The notes: generated from the sequence alone by a model not told the origin. A DNA stretch of 64,000 bases from Dyadobacter koreensis (GCF_900108855.1 NZ_FNXY01000001.1:1-64000); one strand, 5' to 3'; counted from the first letter of the stretch, positions 1 to 11,283 are shown. Program-made: numbers and translations.

Positions 1-280
<280 letters not shown>

Positions 281-355
281 AAATTTTTTTGTGACCTCTA
301 TCTATAAAATAGGACCGAATCTTCTTAAACGAACTATCTTGTTACTCTCTTCATC

Positions 356-367
356 ATGTCAAAGAAC
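356..367 (-). promoter_or_regulatory. boxA-like antitermination element in rRNA leader
   Basis: On the minus strand GTTCTTTGACAT lies about 80 bases upstream of the 16S start. It resembles boxA elements of rRNA leaders, which recruit Nus factors for antitermination, and similar TTCTTTGACA strings occur in other Bacteroidota rRNA leaders. No boxB stem was established. This is a motif match only. Confidence 0.45.
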
Positions 368-474
368 GGTGCTCCGAAAATTCCGAAACTTGTCGCAGTG
401 ATCGTTTTCACCGCCGTTATCCCCGATTGGGAGTGCAAAAGTGCAGCCTTTTTTTTTACTGCGCAAGTATAAGG

Positions 475-482
475 CAAAAGTA
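475..482 (-). promoter_or_regulatory. Putative rRNA operon promoter (-7 element TACTTTTG)
   Basis: TACTTTTG on the minus strand matches the Bacteroidota -7 consensus TAnnTTTG and sits about 195 bases upstream of the 16S start, a sensible leader length. I did not find a clear TTTG at the -33 position, but the upstream region is very AT-rich, as expected of an rRNA promoter. The rest of 281-836 holds only the leader and AT-rich spacer; a 97-codon open frame at 524-817 has no recognisable protein character. Confidence 0.45.
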
Positions 483-836
483 TTTTAAAAGTTTTTTTAC
501 TTTATTTTATAACATACTGAAATTCAAGAGGCTTTATAGTGAAGTTTTTTGGAGTTTTTTTGGGGAATGAGCAATTCCAGGAGCATGTGTACCAAATCGA
601 AGATATCAGAGCGGCTTTGGAAGGGTTCATCTGGATTCCTTCGTCTTGTGCAAGGTGGCACTAAAAAATGATAATTACTTGTTCCTCGGCTTTTCTCCGA
701 CATTCGCCGCTCTGAGGCCAAACCTGCTTGGAGTAGCCTGGAGAATATGCCCAACGCTAGCAAAAATTCTCTGCTTAAAAAAAAACAGAGAATAAACCAA
801 AGTCTATTCCCTGTCAATTATCCTTTATCGAATAAA

Positions 837-2225
837 CTAAAATCTACTCAAACCTTCGATATCCACGACCGACTTAATTAAAGGTTCGCCCAATAACTGG
901 TAGCCATTGTCCGTAATTAGAAAATTCTCCTCCACTCTCGCACCTCCAAAATCACGGAATGCCGATAACTTGTCATAGTTTATAAAATCTTTCAATTTAC
1001 CCTCTGCCTGCCACATATCCATAAGCTCCGGAATAAAATACAGGCCAGGCTCCACAGTTAATACAAACCCAGATTCAAGCTCCCTTCCCAGTCTGAGCGA
1101 TTTCAAACCAAACTCCTTACTTTTTATCATCCCTTCCGAATAACCCACGTATTGTTCACCTAAATCTTCCATATCATGAACATCAAGGCCCATCATATGT
1201 CCTAAGCCACATTGAAAAAATAAGGTATGCGCCCCCCTGCTTACGGCTTCTTTAACATCTCCTTTCATCAAACCCAGGTCTTTTAGTCCTTCAACAAGTT
1301 TTTCACAAGCAATAAGATGAACATCCAGAAAACGTATACCCGGTTTTAAAGAATTTGCCGCAGCTTCCTCCGCTTGTAATACGATCTGGTAAACCTGCTT
1401 TTGCAGCTGGGAAAATTTTTGATTGACAGGAAAAGTTCTTGTCAGGTCACCTGCATAATGCGTTGGCGTTTCCGCACCGCTATCACATAAGACAAGCTGA
1501 CCTTTTTTAAGCTTATTATTCGTAGGATGGTTATGAAGTGTTTGTCCATTTACAGTGTAAATAACTGGATATGCAATATTTCCGCCAGCACTTAGTGCAA
1601 GTCCTTCAACTATTCCTGCGACATACTTTTCCGTAACCCCCTCAGCTGAATGGCGCATTGCAGCTAAATGCATTTCATTGCTGATGTTTACAGCTTTATT
1701 AATTTCAGCAATTTCCAGGTCCGATTTATAAGAACGCTGCGCAACTACACCTTTTATTAATGTGGCAGACGCTCCGCCCTTTACCTGATCAAACGGAACA
1801 CTTAAAATTTCACTTAACTTGATAATTGTCTCTGAGCGGTATGGCGGCAAATAATGAATTTCCTGTCTGCTTGCAACCGATTTTTTTACTAAAACACCAA
1901 GTTCTCTTAACCCGGTTACTTTAAAAATTCCTGTTTGAGCCGCTATCTCGGTGACTGATGGCTGCGTTCCCATCCATACGATATCGTCGATGGTTGGTTC
2001 GTTACCCAACAATATTTCCAGATCTTCATCAATATTGATGACTGCCGCCAGATTAGGCTTATCCAATCCAAAAAAATAAAGAAATGAACTATCCTGTCGA
2101 AAATGATAAGTATTATCCTTATAATTCATTCCCACTTCTTCATTTCCAAAAAAAAGAATAATTCCTTTTCCAACTGCTTTTTTTAGAGCATTCCGCCTTT
2201 GCTTGTATATGTCAACACTAAACAT
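837..2225 (-). CDS. Xaa-Pro aminopeptidase (aminopeptidase P family, M24B)
   Basis: This 462-residue cytoplasmic metallopeptidase should remove N-terminal residues preceding proline. An aminopeptidase P N-terminal domain covers about residues 1-150 and a pita-bread M24 catalytic domain follows. The five metal ligands of the family are visible: Asp248 and Asp260 (in DSGAETPTHYAGD), His343 (GLGHMMG), Glu392 (TVEPGLY) and Glu432 (GARVEEN). No signal peptide is present. It starts with ATG. It stands alone on the minus strand between the rRNA leader and the DUF885 gene, 49 bases from the latter. The family is sure; the exact substrate range is not. Confidence 0.93.
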   Translation of the reverse strand: MFSVDIYKQRRNALKKAVGKGIILFFGNEEVGMNYKDNTYHFRQDSSFLYFFGLDKPNLAAVINIDEDLEILLGNEPTIDDIVWMGTQPSVTEIAAQTGIFKVTGLRELGVLVKKSVASRQEIHYLPPYRSETIIKLSEILSVPFDQVKGGASATLIKGVVAQRSYKSDLEIAEINKAVNISNEMHLAAMRHSAEGVTEKYVAGIVEGLALSAGGNIAYPVIYTVNGQTLHNHPTNNKLKKGQLVLCDSGAETPTHYAGDLTRTFPVNQKFSQLQKQVYQIVLQAEEAAANSLKPGIRFLDVHLIACEKLVEGLKDLGLMKGDVKEAVSRGAHTLFFQCGLGHMMGLDVHDMEDLGEQYVGYSEGMIKSKEFGLKSLRLGRELESGFVLTVEPGLYFIPELMDMWQAEGKLKDFINYDKLSAFRDFGGARVEENFLITDNGYQLLGEPLIKSVVDIEGLSRF

Positions 2226-2274
2226 TCCTCAATCAGTTAATATTTCCTAATATAATTACTTTAAAATAACACTA

Positions 2275-4062
2275 CTATTCCTTTCCTAACATAAGCGCTC
2301 TGATATATTTAACCGGAGCACTACCATAACTCAGAAATTTTTCATGGAAGGATTTAAGGTCAAACTTGTCTCCCGCTTTGGCTTTATAAGCTGAGCGCAA
2401 ATCTATGATCTCCTTGTATCCGGTATAGTAGCTGGTTAATTGCACATTGCTGACACTGACTCTGCGCCATTTTCCTTCTGCTTCTGCTTGCTGTTGAAAA
2501 GCCTCCTTTGTCAAAAGATGAAGCGCTTCTTCTTTTGTCATCTGCCCCGAATGAACACTGTAATCAAGAATTGTATTACAAACTGCGCGTAGATGCCATT
2601 TATACCACATCAACCACATTTCAGGCTGATTGTTTCCGAAGCCATTTTCAAGCATCATCTGTTCAGTGTATACAGCCCAACCTTCAATCATGGCCCCGTT
2701 CCCTAACAGTGATTTAATCAGACTTGGAGATCTGTTTGCATACACCAGCTGCGTGTAATGTCCGGGTATTGCCTCGTGAATATCCAGAATCTGCATAATG
2801 TAATGATTATATTCTCTAAGATAACTCTCCGCTTTATCTTTCGGCCAGTTTGCAATACTTCCTACGTTATAATAAGTATTTCCGCCTTTATCATACGGCC
2901 CCGGCGCACTGATAGAGGCACCTGCAACGCCTGCCATGTAAGCGGGCTCCTTCCTGACAATCAAAGGCTTTGTCGGATCAAGATCAATCAGTTTTTTATC
3001 ATTGATAAACCTGATAAGGCTCGGGATAATATCTGAAATTGCCGTTTGAAAATCCTGCTGTTTAACATGGTTCACAGATAATGTATCGATCATTTTACCG
3101 ATCAGTTCCAAAGAATCAGCAGGCATTGGTTTCGTACCAAAATATTTCGGCCATAATTGTCTGCTGATCACAGCCATCTTTGACTGTACTTCCTCTTTTC
3201 TTGCCACTGCTGAATCGTAAATCTGATCAGCTGTGTATGCCGATTGTATATTATGCGCAAATTTTCGGGCATACAAATCTTTTCCTAAGCGAAAACTTCG
3301 CGGCTTTTCAATTTTTAATTCCTTTAACCATTTTGCATAATCTTTCATCGCCGCAGCTGCTGCGCCGGCGCGCTGGATGATCTGAATTTTATCGCCCTCA
3401 GCAAGCGACGAAACTTTTACCGAGTCTACAAGATCCTTCTCAAAAACAGACACCCCTCCAAGATTTTGCTCGATGGCCAATGTTAAAAGGTCCGGAACGG
3501 GATTAGAAACTGATTTTTTTGCGGCTTTGTAATAATCAGGAACATTGATAAGTTTTGCCTTAATACTCAATAAGCGCTCTTCCAGCGGCGCATATTTTTC
3601 ATTCAATATAAAAGCAAAAGAACTGCTCACATTGAAACTCGACGGGTCCCACTGGTATGATTTCAAGGTATCTAATGACCAGAGATTTTCTTTCAGCAGG
3701 TTCCTGATTAAATAAAAATCCGTTTTATTCGAAGGAGATAATTCCTCAGCATTAAAGCCTTCCAAAGAATCCAGATGTTGCTTTGCAAACTTTAAAGAGG
3801 ACTGAACAGACTTTGAGTCTGGCACTACCAAAACGCTGTCATATTTGTGGTAACCTGCGTTCGTGGCCCAATCCGGATTTTGTTTCCACAATGCTTCAAT
3901 AAAGGATGCTGCATATTTTTCGAATAATTCATTCGATCTGGCGTCTGATCCACCTGACTCAGATTTATTGCAGCCAGCCAGAATCACAAGAAAGGATATA
4001 CTAAAAAATAATAAAATTTGAGTTAAGTTCCGTTTCACTAAAATCGGAAAAAAAGAAGTCAT
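2275..4062 (-). CDS. DUF885 family lipoprotein (predicted metallopeptidase-like)
   Basis: A 595-residue protein counted from the ATG at 4062, which is preferred over an upstream TTG at 4095 because it gives a clean lipoprotein signal: basic residues, a hydrophobic stretch, then the lipobox LAGC with Cys31. The mature protein is therefore lipid-anchored in the envelope. The DUF885 fold covers most of the chain, and the family's HExxPGH motif (HEAIPGH) appears near residue 430, consistent with a zinc-dependent peptidase related to M32-like enzymes. Activity has rarely been demonstrated in this family. The downstream neighbour in the same direction is the aminopeptidase gene, so a peptide-degrading pair is possible but unproven. 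Confidence 0.85.
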   Translation of the reverse strand: MTSFFPILVKRNLTQILLFFSISFLVILAGCNKSESGGSDARSNELFEKYAASFIEALWKQNPDWATNAGYHKYDSVLVVPDSKSVQSSLKFAKQHLDSLEGFNAEELSPSNKTDFYLIRNLLKENLWSLDTLKSYQWDPSSFNVSSSFAFILNEKYAPLEERLLSIKAKLINVPDYYKAAKKSVSNPVPDLLTLAIEQNLGGVSVFEKDLVDSVKVSSLAEGDKIQIIQRAGAAAAAMKDYAKWLKELKIEKPRSFRLGKDLYARKFAHNIQSAYTADQIYDSAVARKEEVQSKMAVISRQLWPKYFGTKPMPADSLELIGKMIDTLSVNHVKQQDFQTAISDIIPSLIRFINDKKLIDLDPTKPLIVRKEPAYMAGVAGASISAPGPYDKGGNTYYNVGSIANWPKDKAESYLREYNHYIMQILDIHEAIPGHYTQLVYANRSPSLIKSLLGNGAMIEGWAVYTEQMMLENGFGNNQPEMWLMWYKWHLRAVCNTILDYSVHSGQMTKEEALHLLTKEAFQQQAEAEGKWRRVSVSNVQLTSYYTGYKEIIDLRSAYKAKAGDKFDLKSFHEKFLSYGSAPVKYIRALMLGKE

Positions 4063-4208
4063 AAAAAGAAAATTTAGGAGAATACTCGAACTCAAATTTA
4101 GAAGGAACTAACAGAATATTTTCTTCTGTAATTAATAAGTTATTAACCGATTTTAACTTTCATGTTTGCCATCATTGGGTTATCGTAGTTTTCGGCTGTT
4201 ATTGTTAA

Positions 4209-4246
4209 ATAAAAACGGGTAAGCCAAGAATGACCTACCCGTTTAT
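4209..4246 (-). terminator. Intrinsic terminator after the SGNH esterase gene
   Basis: AAACGGGTA at 4213-4221 pairs with TACCCGTTT at 4236-4244. Read on the minus strand, the stem is followed by a T-rich run, placing the terminator 20 bases after the stop codon of the gene at 4264-6429. Confidence 0.8.
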
Positions 4247-4263
4247 TAAAAGCTTCTATTAAA

Positions 4264-6429
4264 TTATAATACCACCAGTTGCTTTTTCACATCCAGATTT
4301 GCACCCTTTATCCTTACAATATATTTTCCTGATGGCAGATTTCTAACCAAAATCTTTACGCGACTTTTCATATCCTGAGTTTGTGTCACGACAACTCTTC
4401 CATACATATCGTAGACGATGATTTCTGCATTGTCAATATCATCCCGCGACTCAACATATACATTGTCTCTCGCTCCGGGATTTGGAAAAACAACAATATC
4501 AGACTCTCCTTCGGTTATCACCTGTAACTGATTTGAATAAGGAGAATAACAGGTAAGCAAATTACTTCCAAGAACATAAGTCACATTAGCCCTTGCTGAA
4601 TATAAACCGGTCTGAGTTGTTCTCAACGTGTTTGTTACCGAAGTTGTAAGCATCAGCTCATCACGTCTCCAGTCATATTTTTCATTTAATCCGGTCTGAT
4701 TTATTGAAGCTTCCGCAGTGAAGGGGCCAACTTTTTCAATAAGCGGTGTAGGAACTTGGGGCCGGTATAGCAGTGTCGACACATCTGAATTGTCAGATAA
4801 GCAGCCAAAGGCGTTCTCACTCCTTACATAGTAAGAGCCTCCTTCATTCACAGTTAAGGACGTTCCTGTAAGTAAAGAATTATTAGCGCCCTGACGATAC
4901 CAGTTGTAGAGATCGCTTCCGCCATTAATTGAAAAAGTAAAAGATGAATCAGCACAAGCCTGTTGTGAGCCAATTTCACGTATAGTCGGCTTTACCGGTT
5001 TAACGGTTGTGTTGATAATCATTGTCTGCGAACGAAGCGTATTCCCGTTTGAATCTTTGACCTTTCCGGTATATGTCCCAGGGCTTGAAACAGTTATCGA
5101 TCTCGCTCCGCGGTATTCAGTATTCCCATTGACGGATAGTGACCATTCATAGTTCAAATAACCTTCCGGCAGAGACAAATTAAGCGAACTGTTATCGGTA
5201 GCACAAGTACTTGTTATTTTTGGTTCCTGACTAATCGGCACTGGGTTCGCAGTTGAGAAAAAGTTAAGGCTTAATGCTTCACCCCATGCATTTGCTAGCG
5301 TATTTAACTGAACTGAGCCGTAAAAATGGGTTCCATCAACCCTCTGCACGGGCAAATTATCTGTTTCCGGTCCGGCAAAAGCGATCCCGGGCAAATCACT
5401 GATTACCGAGTTTTGAGCAGCGATAATTGTTGAATTGCTGCGGTAATCAACATAAGATGTACGTGCAATAACCCACGGAACCTGTCTGTTAATATCTGAA
5501 TTCAACTTGCCGATCAACGATTGCAAACTATTTTTGTACTCACCAAAACTCATGTTCAACGGCGAATTGTCCGTTTCTCCCTGCATCCAAAGTATGGCAC
5601 GCACTCCGTACTGTTTGGCATAATGTTGAGCTGACAATCTCAAATTAGCATAAGGCATTAAGGTTGGATACGGGAGCTGCGGATTGCTGTAAACACTAGC
5701 TGTTGGAATTCCCTGCGCACTTTGCCACCAGTTCCGTATAGAAGTCCCGTCCCAGCCTGTGTTCACAAACATGACCGGAACGTTTAATTTCTGAGTAAGC
5801 AAATCGCCTAAAATCCCCCAGCACCAAGTACCATGGCCTCGAAGTCCCATGGTAATATTCGAATTATTCATTCGGGAAAAGGTTGGCGCAGGAAGATCTC
5901 CTAAACCATTTCCGATTTCATTATTATAGCTGACATAATTCACGCGGTCATCATTAGCTACAGGACTTGAATAATCCATTCCCTGGGCATTCGATTGTCC
6001 TGAAATAATAAACACTTCTCCAACACCAAGGCGTTCGACAGCTGGACTATTACCAACCATAACTCCGCCTCGAATACCGCGAACCTGAATTTTGTACCAG
6101 CCGCCTACCAGACGCAGTGTTCCGCTAAATGCTCCTCCCGTAGGTTTGTCTTGCAAGGTGGTCCACCCTACGGCCTTTCCTTGATTATCATTCACAGGAG
6201 TAGCTTGTACTTCAATTTTATCAAGTATTATCGAATAACTTCCACTGATTGTGACATCAGCAGATCCACCGTTTTCCCGCTGATAAACGGCACGCTCTAA
6301 TGGAGCAGTGAGATTGATCTGTGCGTACAATCCGAAAGGAATGAAAATCGTTAACAGACAGACCTTTAAAGAGATCGAAAGTGGATATTTCCTAGATGTA
6401 TTAAGTAAATTTTTTACAGCGTATTTCAT
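4264..6429 (-). CDS. T9SS-secreted sialate O-acetylesterase-like SGNH hydrolase
   Basis: This is a secreted carbohydrate-esterase-like protein of 721 residues from the ATG at 6429; a TTG further upstream (6477) would bury the signal peptide, which ends in LYAQ. The SGNH/sialate O-acetylesterase domain (roughly residues 120-390) shows the block I nucleophile motif GQSN, the WMQGETDN block and a DGTHFYG segment carrying the catalytic Asp-x-x-His. Two Ig-like/PKD-like modules follow. The last 75 residues form a type A T9SS sorting domain (FPNPG, YDMYGRVV, LPSGKYIVRI), so the protein should cross the outer membrane by T9SS and be attached to the cell surface or released. The natural ester substrate cannot be read from sequence. 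Confidence 0.85.
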   Translation of the reverse strand: MKYAVKNLLNTSRKYPLSISLKVCLLTIFIPFGLYAQINLTAPLERAVYQRENGGSADVTISGSYSIILDKIEVQATPVNDNQGKAVGWTTLQDKPTGGAFSGTLRLVGGWYKIQVRGIRGGVMVGNSPAVERLGVGEVFIISGQSNAQGMDYSSPVANDDRVNYVSYNNEIGNGLGDLPAPTFSRMNNSNITMGLRGHGTWCWGILGDLLTQKLNVPVMFVNTGWDGTSIRNWWQSAQGIPTASVYSNPQLPYPTLMPYANLRLSAQHYAKQYGVRAILWMQGETDNSPLNMSFGEYKNSLQSLIGKLNSDINRQVPWVIARTSYVDYRSNSTIIAAQNSVISDLPGIAFAGPETDNLPVQRVDGTHFYGSVQLNTLANAWGEALSLNFFSTANPVPISQEPKITSTCATDNSSLNLSLPEGYLNYEWSLSVNGNTEYRGARSITVSSPGTYTGKVKDSNGNTLRSQTMIINTTVKPVKPTIREIGSQQACADSSFTFSINGGSDLYNWYRQGANNSLLTGTSLTVNEGGSYYVRSENAFGCLSDNSDVSTLLYRPQVPTPLIEKVGPFTAEASINQTGLNEKYDWRRDELMLTTSVTNTLRTTQTGLYSARANVTYVLGSNLLTCYSPYSNQLQVITEGESDIVVFPNPGARDNVYVESRDDIDNAEIIVYDMYGRVVVTQTQDMKSRVKILVRNLPSGKYIVRIKGANLDVKKQLVVL

Positions 6430-6611
6430 GTAATGTGAAAAATCAATTGGTATCGTTCTATAACTTTCACGACACAAATTATGCTAAAAGCGTTGTAGCG
6501 TGCAATAAAAAACTATTAACCGGATAGAAATCTACCTAGCGGTTTTCCAGAATTATTACGACGAAATTATACATTAAGTTGCATTATATCTTCACAAAAG
6601 TCATAAAAATA

Positions 6612-6645
6612 AATAAACTCCTGTTAACTAAAACAGGAGTTTATT
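6612..6645 (-). terminator. Intrinsic terminator after the malic enzyme gene
   Basis: A perfect 14-base-pair stem (6612-6625 with 6632-6645) encloses a 6-base loop and lies 20 bases beyond the malic enzyme stop codon. The A/T-rich flanks supply T-runs on either strand. Confidence 0.85.
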
Positions 6646-6664
6646 AGATTTAAGCGTAGTTTAA

Positions 6665-9004
6665 TCATATTTTTCCGACTATTTCGGCGTTCTTCGTTTT
6701 GCTTTTCATTTGAGCGTCAATGACTGCAACGAGCGCCATATTGTAAATACTTCGCACCGAGCTTCCCAGCTGCAAAACGTGAACAGGCTTTTTAAGACCT
6801 AGCAAAATAGGGCCGATTGCGTCAGCGTTACCAACCTCTTTCAGCAAGTTGTAGGCAATGTTACCTGCAGCAAGATTAGGAAAAATTAAAGTATTTACAT
6901 CCTGATTAACAAGCTCGCTAAATGGATAGCTATCTTTCAGCATTTGCGGATTGAGCGCTACGCTTGCCTGCATCTCGCCATCTACAATCAGCGACGGATA
7001 TCGTTTTTTGACCAGTTTTCTGGCGTCTGACATAACCTTTGCCTCCGGCGAATCGCTGCTGCCAAAATTTGAATAACTTAATAAAGCGATACGCGGGGTC
7101 AGGTTGAAATTCTGAACTTCCCTAGCAGCAAGATTTGTAATATCTGCGATTTCCTCCGGAGTCGGATTGAAATTAACAGTTGTATCGGCCAGGAACAAGG
7201 GGCCTTTTTTCGTAATCAGCAGATACATACCCGCAATTTTCTTAACGCCATCTTCCGTTCCGATTATCTGAAGCGCCGGACGGATCGTATCCGGATAATT
7301 TTTAGTAAGCCCCGAAATCATCGCGTCCGCATCACCCGTTTCCACCATCATACAACCGAAATAATTCCGGTCGTTCATGGCTTTAATCGCTTCATATTCG
7401 TTTATACCTTTGCGCTGACGTTTTTTGAAATAAAGATCCGAATACTGTGTTCTTTTTGCTTCCTGTTTATCACTTCTGGGGTCAATGATCGTGATGCCGT
7501 CCAGGTCGATCCCATTCGCTGCTGCAACCGATTTTATTTTAGTTTCCTCGCCAAGTAGAATCGGATAAGCAACTTTCTCGTCGAATAAAATTTGCGCCGC
7601 TTTTAACACTTTCCAGTTATCGGCATCAGCGAATACCAGACGTTTCGGATCAAGGCGGGCTTTATTCCCAATCACGCGGAGCAATTGATTATCAAGGCCT
7701 AGTCTGTGATCCAGCTCCTCTTTATATGCATCCCAATCCTGTATCCCTTTTTTCGCAACACCACTTTCCATAGCAGCGCGCGCAACTGCCGGCGCAACCG
7801 TGGACAATAATCTAGGATCCAGCGGTTTGGGAATAATATAGTCTTTGCCAAACGAAATCGTCTTCTCATTGTATGCAAGATTGACGATGTCAGGAACTGC
7901 ACTTTTTGCAAGATCTGCCAGCGCCTTAACCGCAGCAAGCTTCATCTGCTCATTAATCTGTGTCGCACGGACGTCCAAAGCACCTCTGAATATGAAGGGG
8001 AATCCAAGGACATTATTAACCTGATTAGGATAATCACTGCGACCGGTTGCCATAATCACATCTTCACGCGCAGCTGTCGCCGCTTCGTAAGAAATTTCAG
8101 GATTTGGATTCGCCATTGCAAAAACGATCGGCTTTGGCGCCATGCTCTGGATCATTTCAGGACTCACCACATTTCCCACACTTAATCCAAGGAAAACATC
8201 CGCGTTTTTCATTGCTGAAGCGAGCGTCATATCCGGTGTTGCCGAGACAGCAAACTGTTTTCTGTCATCATCCAGGTCTGTACGCAGGCTATGCAAAACG
8301 CCATCTTTGTCAAACAGCGTAAAATTTTCAGCCGTCGCGCCAAGTGATTTGTAAAGTAGTACGCAAGACATTGCCGCAGCTCCTGCCCCGCTTACCACAA
8401 ATTTTGCAGTGGTAATATCTTTCCCTTGCAATTCCAAAGCATTTAATAAAGCTGCACTGCTGATAATCGCAGTTCCGTGCTGATCGTCATGCATTACCGG
8501 GATTTTCATCTTTTCACGAAGCTGTTTTTCTATGTAAAAACATTCCGGTGCTTTGATATCTTCCAGATTGATCCCTCCAAACGTCGGTTCGAGAGCCAAC
8601 ACAATCTGGATAAATTTGTCAGGATCAGTTTCATTGATTTCGATATCAAAAACGTCGATATCTGAAAAAATCTTAAACAAAACCGCTTTTCCCTCCATCA
8701 CCGGTTTGCTGGCGTCCGGGCCAATATTTCCAAGACCTAACACAGCAGTCCCGTTCGAAATAACACCTACCAGATTTCCTTTCGCCGTATATTTATAAAC
8801 ATCTTCTACATCTCTGAAAATTTCCATGCAGGGTTCGGCAACGCCCGGCGAATACGCTAGCGATAAATCGCGTTGGGTTTTTGCATCTTTTGTAGGGATC
8901 ACCTCGATTTTCCCCGGCCTGCCTTTGGCATGATAGTCCAGTGCCTGCTCTTTTCTCAACTGCTCCTTCATAAAATTTAATTTCACCTCATTATCCAACC
9001 GCAT
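6665..9004 (-). CDS. maeB: NADP-dependent malic enzyme with phosphotransacetylase-like domain
   Basis: Oxidatively decarboxylates malate to pyruvate, supplying NADPH. The 779 residues fit the large bacterial MaeB type: an N-terminal malic domain ([10 protein letters not shown], then [10 protein letters not shown]), an NAD(P)-binding Rossmann segment ([12 protein letters not shown]), and from about residue 440 a phosphotransacetylase-like domain that in this family is regulatory, binding acetyl-CoA, rather than catalytic. ATG starts exist at 9004 and 11 codons later (MKEQLRKEQ); the second matches the usual beginning of the family. It is monocistronic, with its own terminator and about 145 bases of upstream spacer. 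Confidence 0.95.
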   Translation of the reverse strand: MRLDNEVKLNFMKEQLRKEQALDYHAKGRPGKIEVIPTKDAKTQRDLSLAYSPGVAEPCMEIFRDVEDVYKYTAKGNLVGVISNGTAVLGLGNIGPDASKPVMEGKAVLFKIFSDIDVFDIEINETDPDKFIQIVLALEPTFGGINLEDIKAPECFYIEKQLREKMKIPVMHDDQHGTAIISSAALLNALELQGKDITTAKFVVSGAGAAAMSCVLLYKSLGATAENFTLFDKDGVLHSLRTDLDDDRKQFAVSATPDMTLASAMKNADVFLGLSVGNVVSPEMIQSMAPKPIVFAMANPNPEISYEAATAAREDVIMATGRSDYPNQVNNVLGFPFIFRGALDVRATQINEQMKLAAVKALADLAKSAVPDIVNLAYNEKTISFGKDYIIPKPLDPRLLSTVAPAVARAAMESGVAKKGIQDWDAYKEELDHRLGLDNQLLRVIGNKARLDPKRLVFADADNWKVLKAAQILFDEKVAYPILLGEETKIKSVAAANGIDLDGITIIDPRSDKQEAKRTQYSDLYFKKRQRKGINEYEAIKAMNDRNYFGCMMVETGDADAMISGLTKNYPDTIRPALQIIGTEDGVKKIAGMYLLITKKGPLFLADTTVNFNPTPEEIADITNLAAREVQNFNLTPRIALLSYSNFGSSDSPEAKVMSDARKLVKKRYPSLIVDGEMQASVALNPQMLKDSYPFSELVNQDVNTLIFPNLAAGNIAYNLLKEVGNADAIGPILLGLKKPVHVLQLGSSVRSIYNMALVAVIDAQMKSKTKNAEIVGKI

Positions 9005-9149
9005 AATACACTAAATTCTGGTCGGAATTTTATTTAACGATTTAGTATAAATGTTTAACGCTCCAAAAGTATCACACTTTGCAGGGAATACATCAGACTA
9101 TTTACTTGTTTTACCAATTATTGATAAATATCGGTTAAAAAAAGCAAGT

Positions 9150-10088
9150 TTAAGGAAGATTTCTAATCGCAGCGGCTAACAGTTCGATATAATTCTCCCT
9201 ATTAATGTCATAGCAGACTTCGGCATTCGGAGTTCGGTTCATGACATTGTAAAAATCTACGACCGTGGCACCGGATGTTAATTCTCCTTTCGTTTCGACC
9301 TCCACAAAACACGCTCTGGAAGTAAACATACCGGGATCAATAAGCCATGCGATCGCGCACGGATCGTGAAGTGCGGCTCCGCCTTCCAGTTCGATTCTGT
9401 TTTCCCGATAAAAAACAGAATAAAATTCCAATAACCCTGCTGCGGCGGCTCCTGTTTTATTTCCTATAGATCGGAAAAGATCAATATCTTTTTGATATAC
9501 CACAGCTTTATGCGTTACATCAAGTCCGCACATGGTGATAGGGATTCCGGCTTTAAATACGACAGAGGCGGCTTCCGGATCCACATACATATTAAACTCG
9601 GCCAGAGGTGTCATATTACCTCTGAATATCCCTCCGCCCATAAGCGATATCCGTTCGATTTTGTGTTTCAGGTTCGGAAATGCCAAGAGAAATGCTGCGA
9701 TATTTGTGAGTGGTCCGGTTGGAACAATCGTTATTTTCTCTTCACTTTCAGCCAATATGCGGGCGATACCTTCGACAGCCATTATGCTTTCTGCTTTAAA
9801 AGTTGCCTCGGCAAAGTCCACGCCGTGCAGACCACTTTCTCCATGAACATATTCTGCTATCACTAGATTTCTAAAGAACGGAGTATCTGATCCCCGATAA
9901 ACCGGAACGTTCGCACCAATTAAGGAGAGAATTTTAAGCGTATTGGCAAGGGTTTTCTCCTGAGTCTGATTTCCCGCTGATGTCGTAACGGCTCTGACAT
10001 CAAACATCCCGCTGCCGAATGCCAGCATAAGCATCAAAGCATCATCATGTCCTGGATCGCAGTCAATAATAATTGGTAATTTTTTCAT
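9150..10088 (-). CDS. Inosine/uridine-preferring nucleoside hydrolase
   Basis: A 312-residue cytoplasmic enzyme that splits ribonucleosides into base and ribose. The N-terminus carries the calcium-binding signature DCDPGHDDA typical of the family, the central GPLTN stretch is present, and the His/Asp-containing LHDPCAIAWL segment near residue 240 supplies further active-site residues. It begins 2 bases after the ribokinase stop codon, so the two are translated from one transcript: the hydrolase frees ribose and the kinase phosphorylates it. Substrate preference (purine, pyrimidine or both) cannot be fixed from sequence. Confidence 0.93.
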   Translation of the reverse strand: MKKLPIIIDCDPGHDDALMLMLAFGSGMFDVRAVTTSAGNQTQEKTLANTLKILSLIGANVPVYRGSDTPFFRNLVIAEYVHGESGLHGVDFAEATFKAESIMAVEGIARILAESEEKITIVPTGPLTNIAAFLLAFPNLKHKIERISLMGGGIFRGNMTPLAEFNMYVDPEAASVVFKAGIPITMCGLDVTHKAVVYQKDIDLFRSIGNKTGAAAAGLLEFYSVFYRENRIELEGGAALHDPCAIAWLIDPGMFTSRACFVEVETKGELTSGATVVDFYNVMNRTPNAEVCYDINRENYIELLAAAIRNLP

Positions 10089-10090
10089 GG

Positions 10091-10987
10091 TTATTTTAGT
10101 TCATGTTGATAGGGAGCAGAACTTTGTGCTCCCATACGTGTGACGGAAATCCCGGAAGCCTTACAGGCAAACTGGCAGGCTTCAACCCAGTCTTTACATT
10201 CTGAAAGTGCCGTTACAATGGCACCGTTAAATACATCGCCGGCCGCTGTTGTATCAATAGCGGTTACTTCCTCAGCCGGAATAATCTGATCATATTGATC
10301 ATTGTGCAAGTAAACGCCTTTTTTCCCTAGTGTGATAATGACGTTTTCAATCCCCTTCGCCCGAAAAAACAGGGCTGCCTGTTTTAACGTATCTTCATTT
10401 TCAGGAAAAATCCCGGTAAGAATTTCAGTTTCCGTTTCGTTTGGTGTAATCAAATAAATACCTTTTAATAAATGGTCTGTCAATTTTTGCGCCGGTGCGG
10501 GATTCAGCACCAGTTTCAGCGAAAGAGCCCGGCATTTTTCAATAACATAAGATAAAGTTTCTATCGGAATTTCAAGCTGAATCAATACCATCTCAACATC
10601 CTGAAAGATTGCATCCGGTAGATCGGAAGGTTTGAGATCCATGTTTGCTCCGGAAGCTACAATGATCTGGTTTTCTCCATGACCATTAACAATAATTGAT
10701 GCAACGCCGGAGGGGAAATGTTCTGTTGCCCGAATATATTGCGTATCCAGTTTTTCTCTCTTAAAACCTTCTAACGCCTCTTTTCCAAAAACATCAGTTC
10801 CTGTTTTTGCCACGAATCGGACATCCGCTCCCAGCCTCGCTGCAGCCACTGCCTGGTTAGCACCTTTTCCTCCCGGATTCATCAAAAATTTTTGTCCAAG
10901 CACTGTCTCCCCCGGTTTAGGAAACTCTCCTGTTTTTATAACCAGATCGGTATTTGAACTTCCAATAACCAGTATTTTACCAGACAT
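10091..10987 (-). CDS. rbsK: Ribokinase (PfkB family)
   Basis: Phosphorylates D-ribose to ribose 5-phosphate. The 298-residue length and sequence fit ribokinase: an N-terminal substrate-binding part with NPGGKGANQAVAAARLG, and the C-terminal PfkB signature DTTAAGDVFNGA, in which the Asp of AAGD is the catalytic base. It is the first gene of a two-gene unit with the nucleoside hydrolase, which points to nucleoside salvage rather than ribose import; no ribose transporter is nearby. Confidence 0.94.
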   Translation of the reverse strand: MSGKILVIGSSNTDLVIKTGEFPKPGETVLGQKFLMNPGGKGANQAVAAARLGADVRFVAKTGTDVFGKEALEGFKREKLDTQYIRATEHFPSGVASIIVNGHGENQIIVASGANMDLKPSDLPDAIFQDVEMVLIQLEIPIETLSYVIEKCRALSLKLVLNPAPAQKLTDHLLKGIYLITPNETETEILTGIFPENEDTLKQAALFFRAKGIENVIITLGKKGVYLHNDQYDQIIPAEEVTAIDTTAAGDVFNGAIVTALSECKDWVEACQFACKASGISVTRMGAQSSAPYQHELK

Positions 10988-11283
10988 ATAGTTTCTCTTT
11001 TTCGAATAAATTTGTTGAGATTGGATTACATTTTTTTCAAAATAAAACAGGAACGAAGTTATTGATTAACGTATATTAAATGTTCCTCAAAAGCACTTTT
11101 AAGTATTTTTTAACCATTTCTGAATCGATTTTAACTTCAATTTTCAAAATATCAATCTTAAAGGTCAAAATTCTACTCTTTGTGATACGATAGCACATGG
11201 ATTTAAAGGAATTGTTTCCTATTTTTCGGCTTCAATTGAAGATTTTCTACAAATCCTGAATCCAATTATCTCTAAACACGATC

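Noticed and set aside
524..817. 97-codon open frame on the minus strand beside the rRNA leader
   Set aside because: The translation is low in protein-like character, lies next to the rRNA promoter region and matches nothing I recognise; likely chance.
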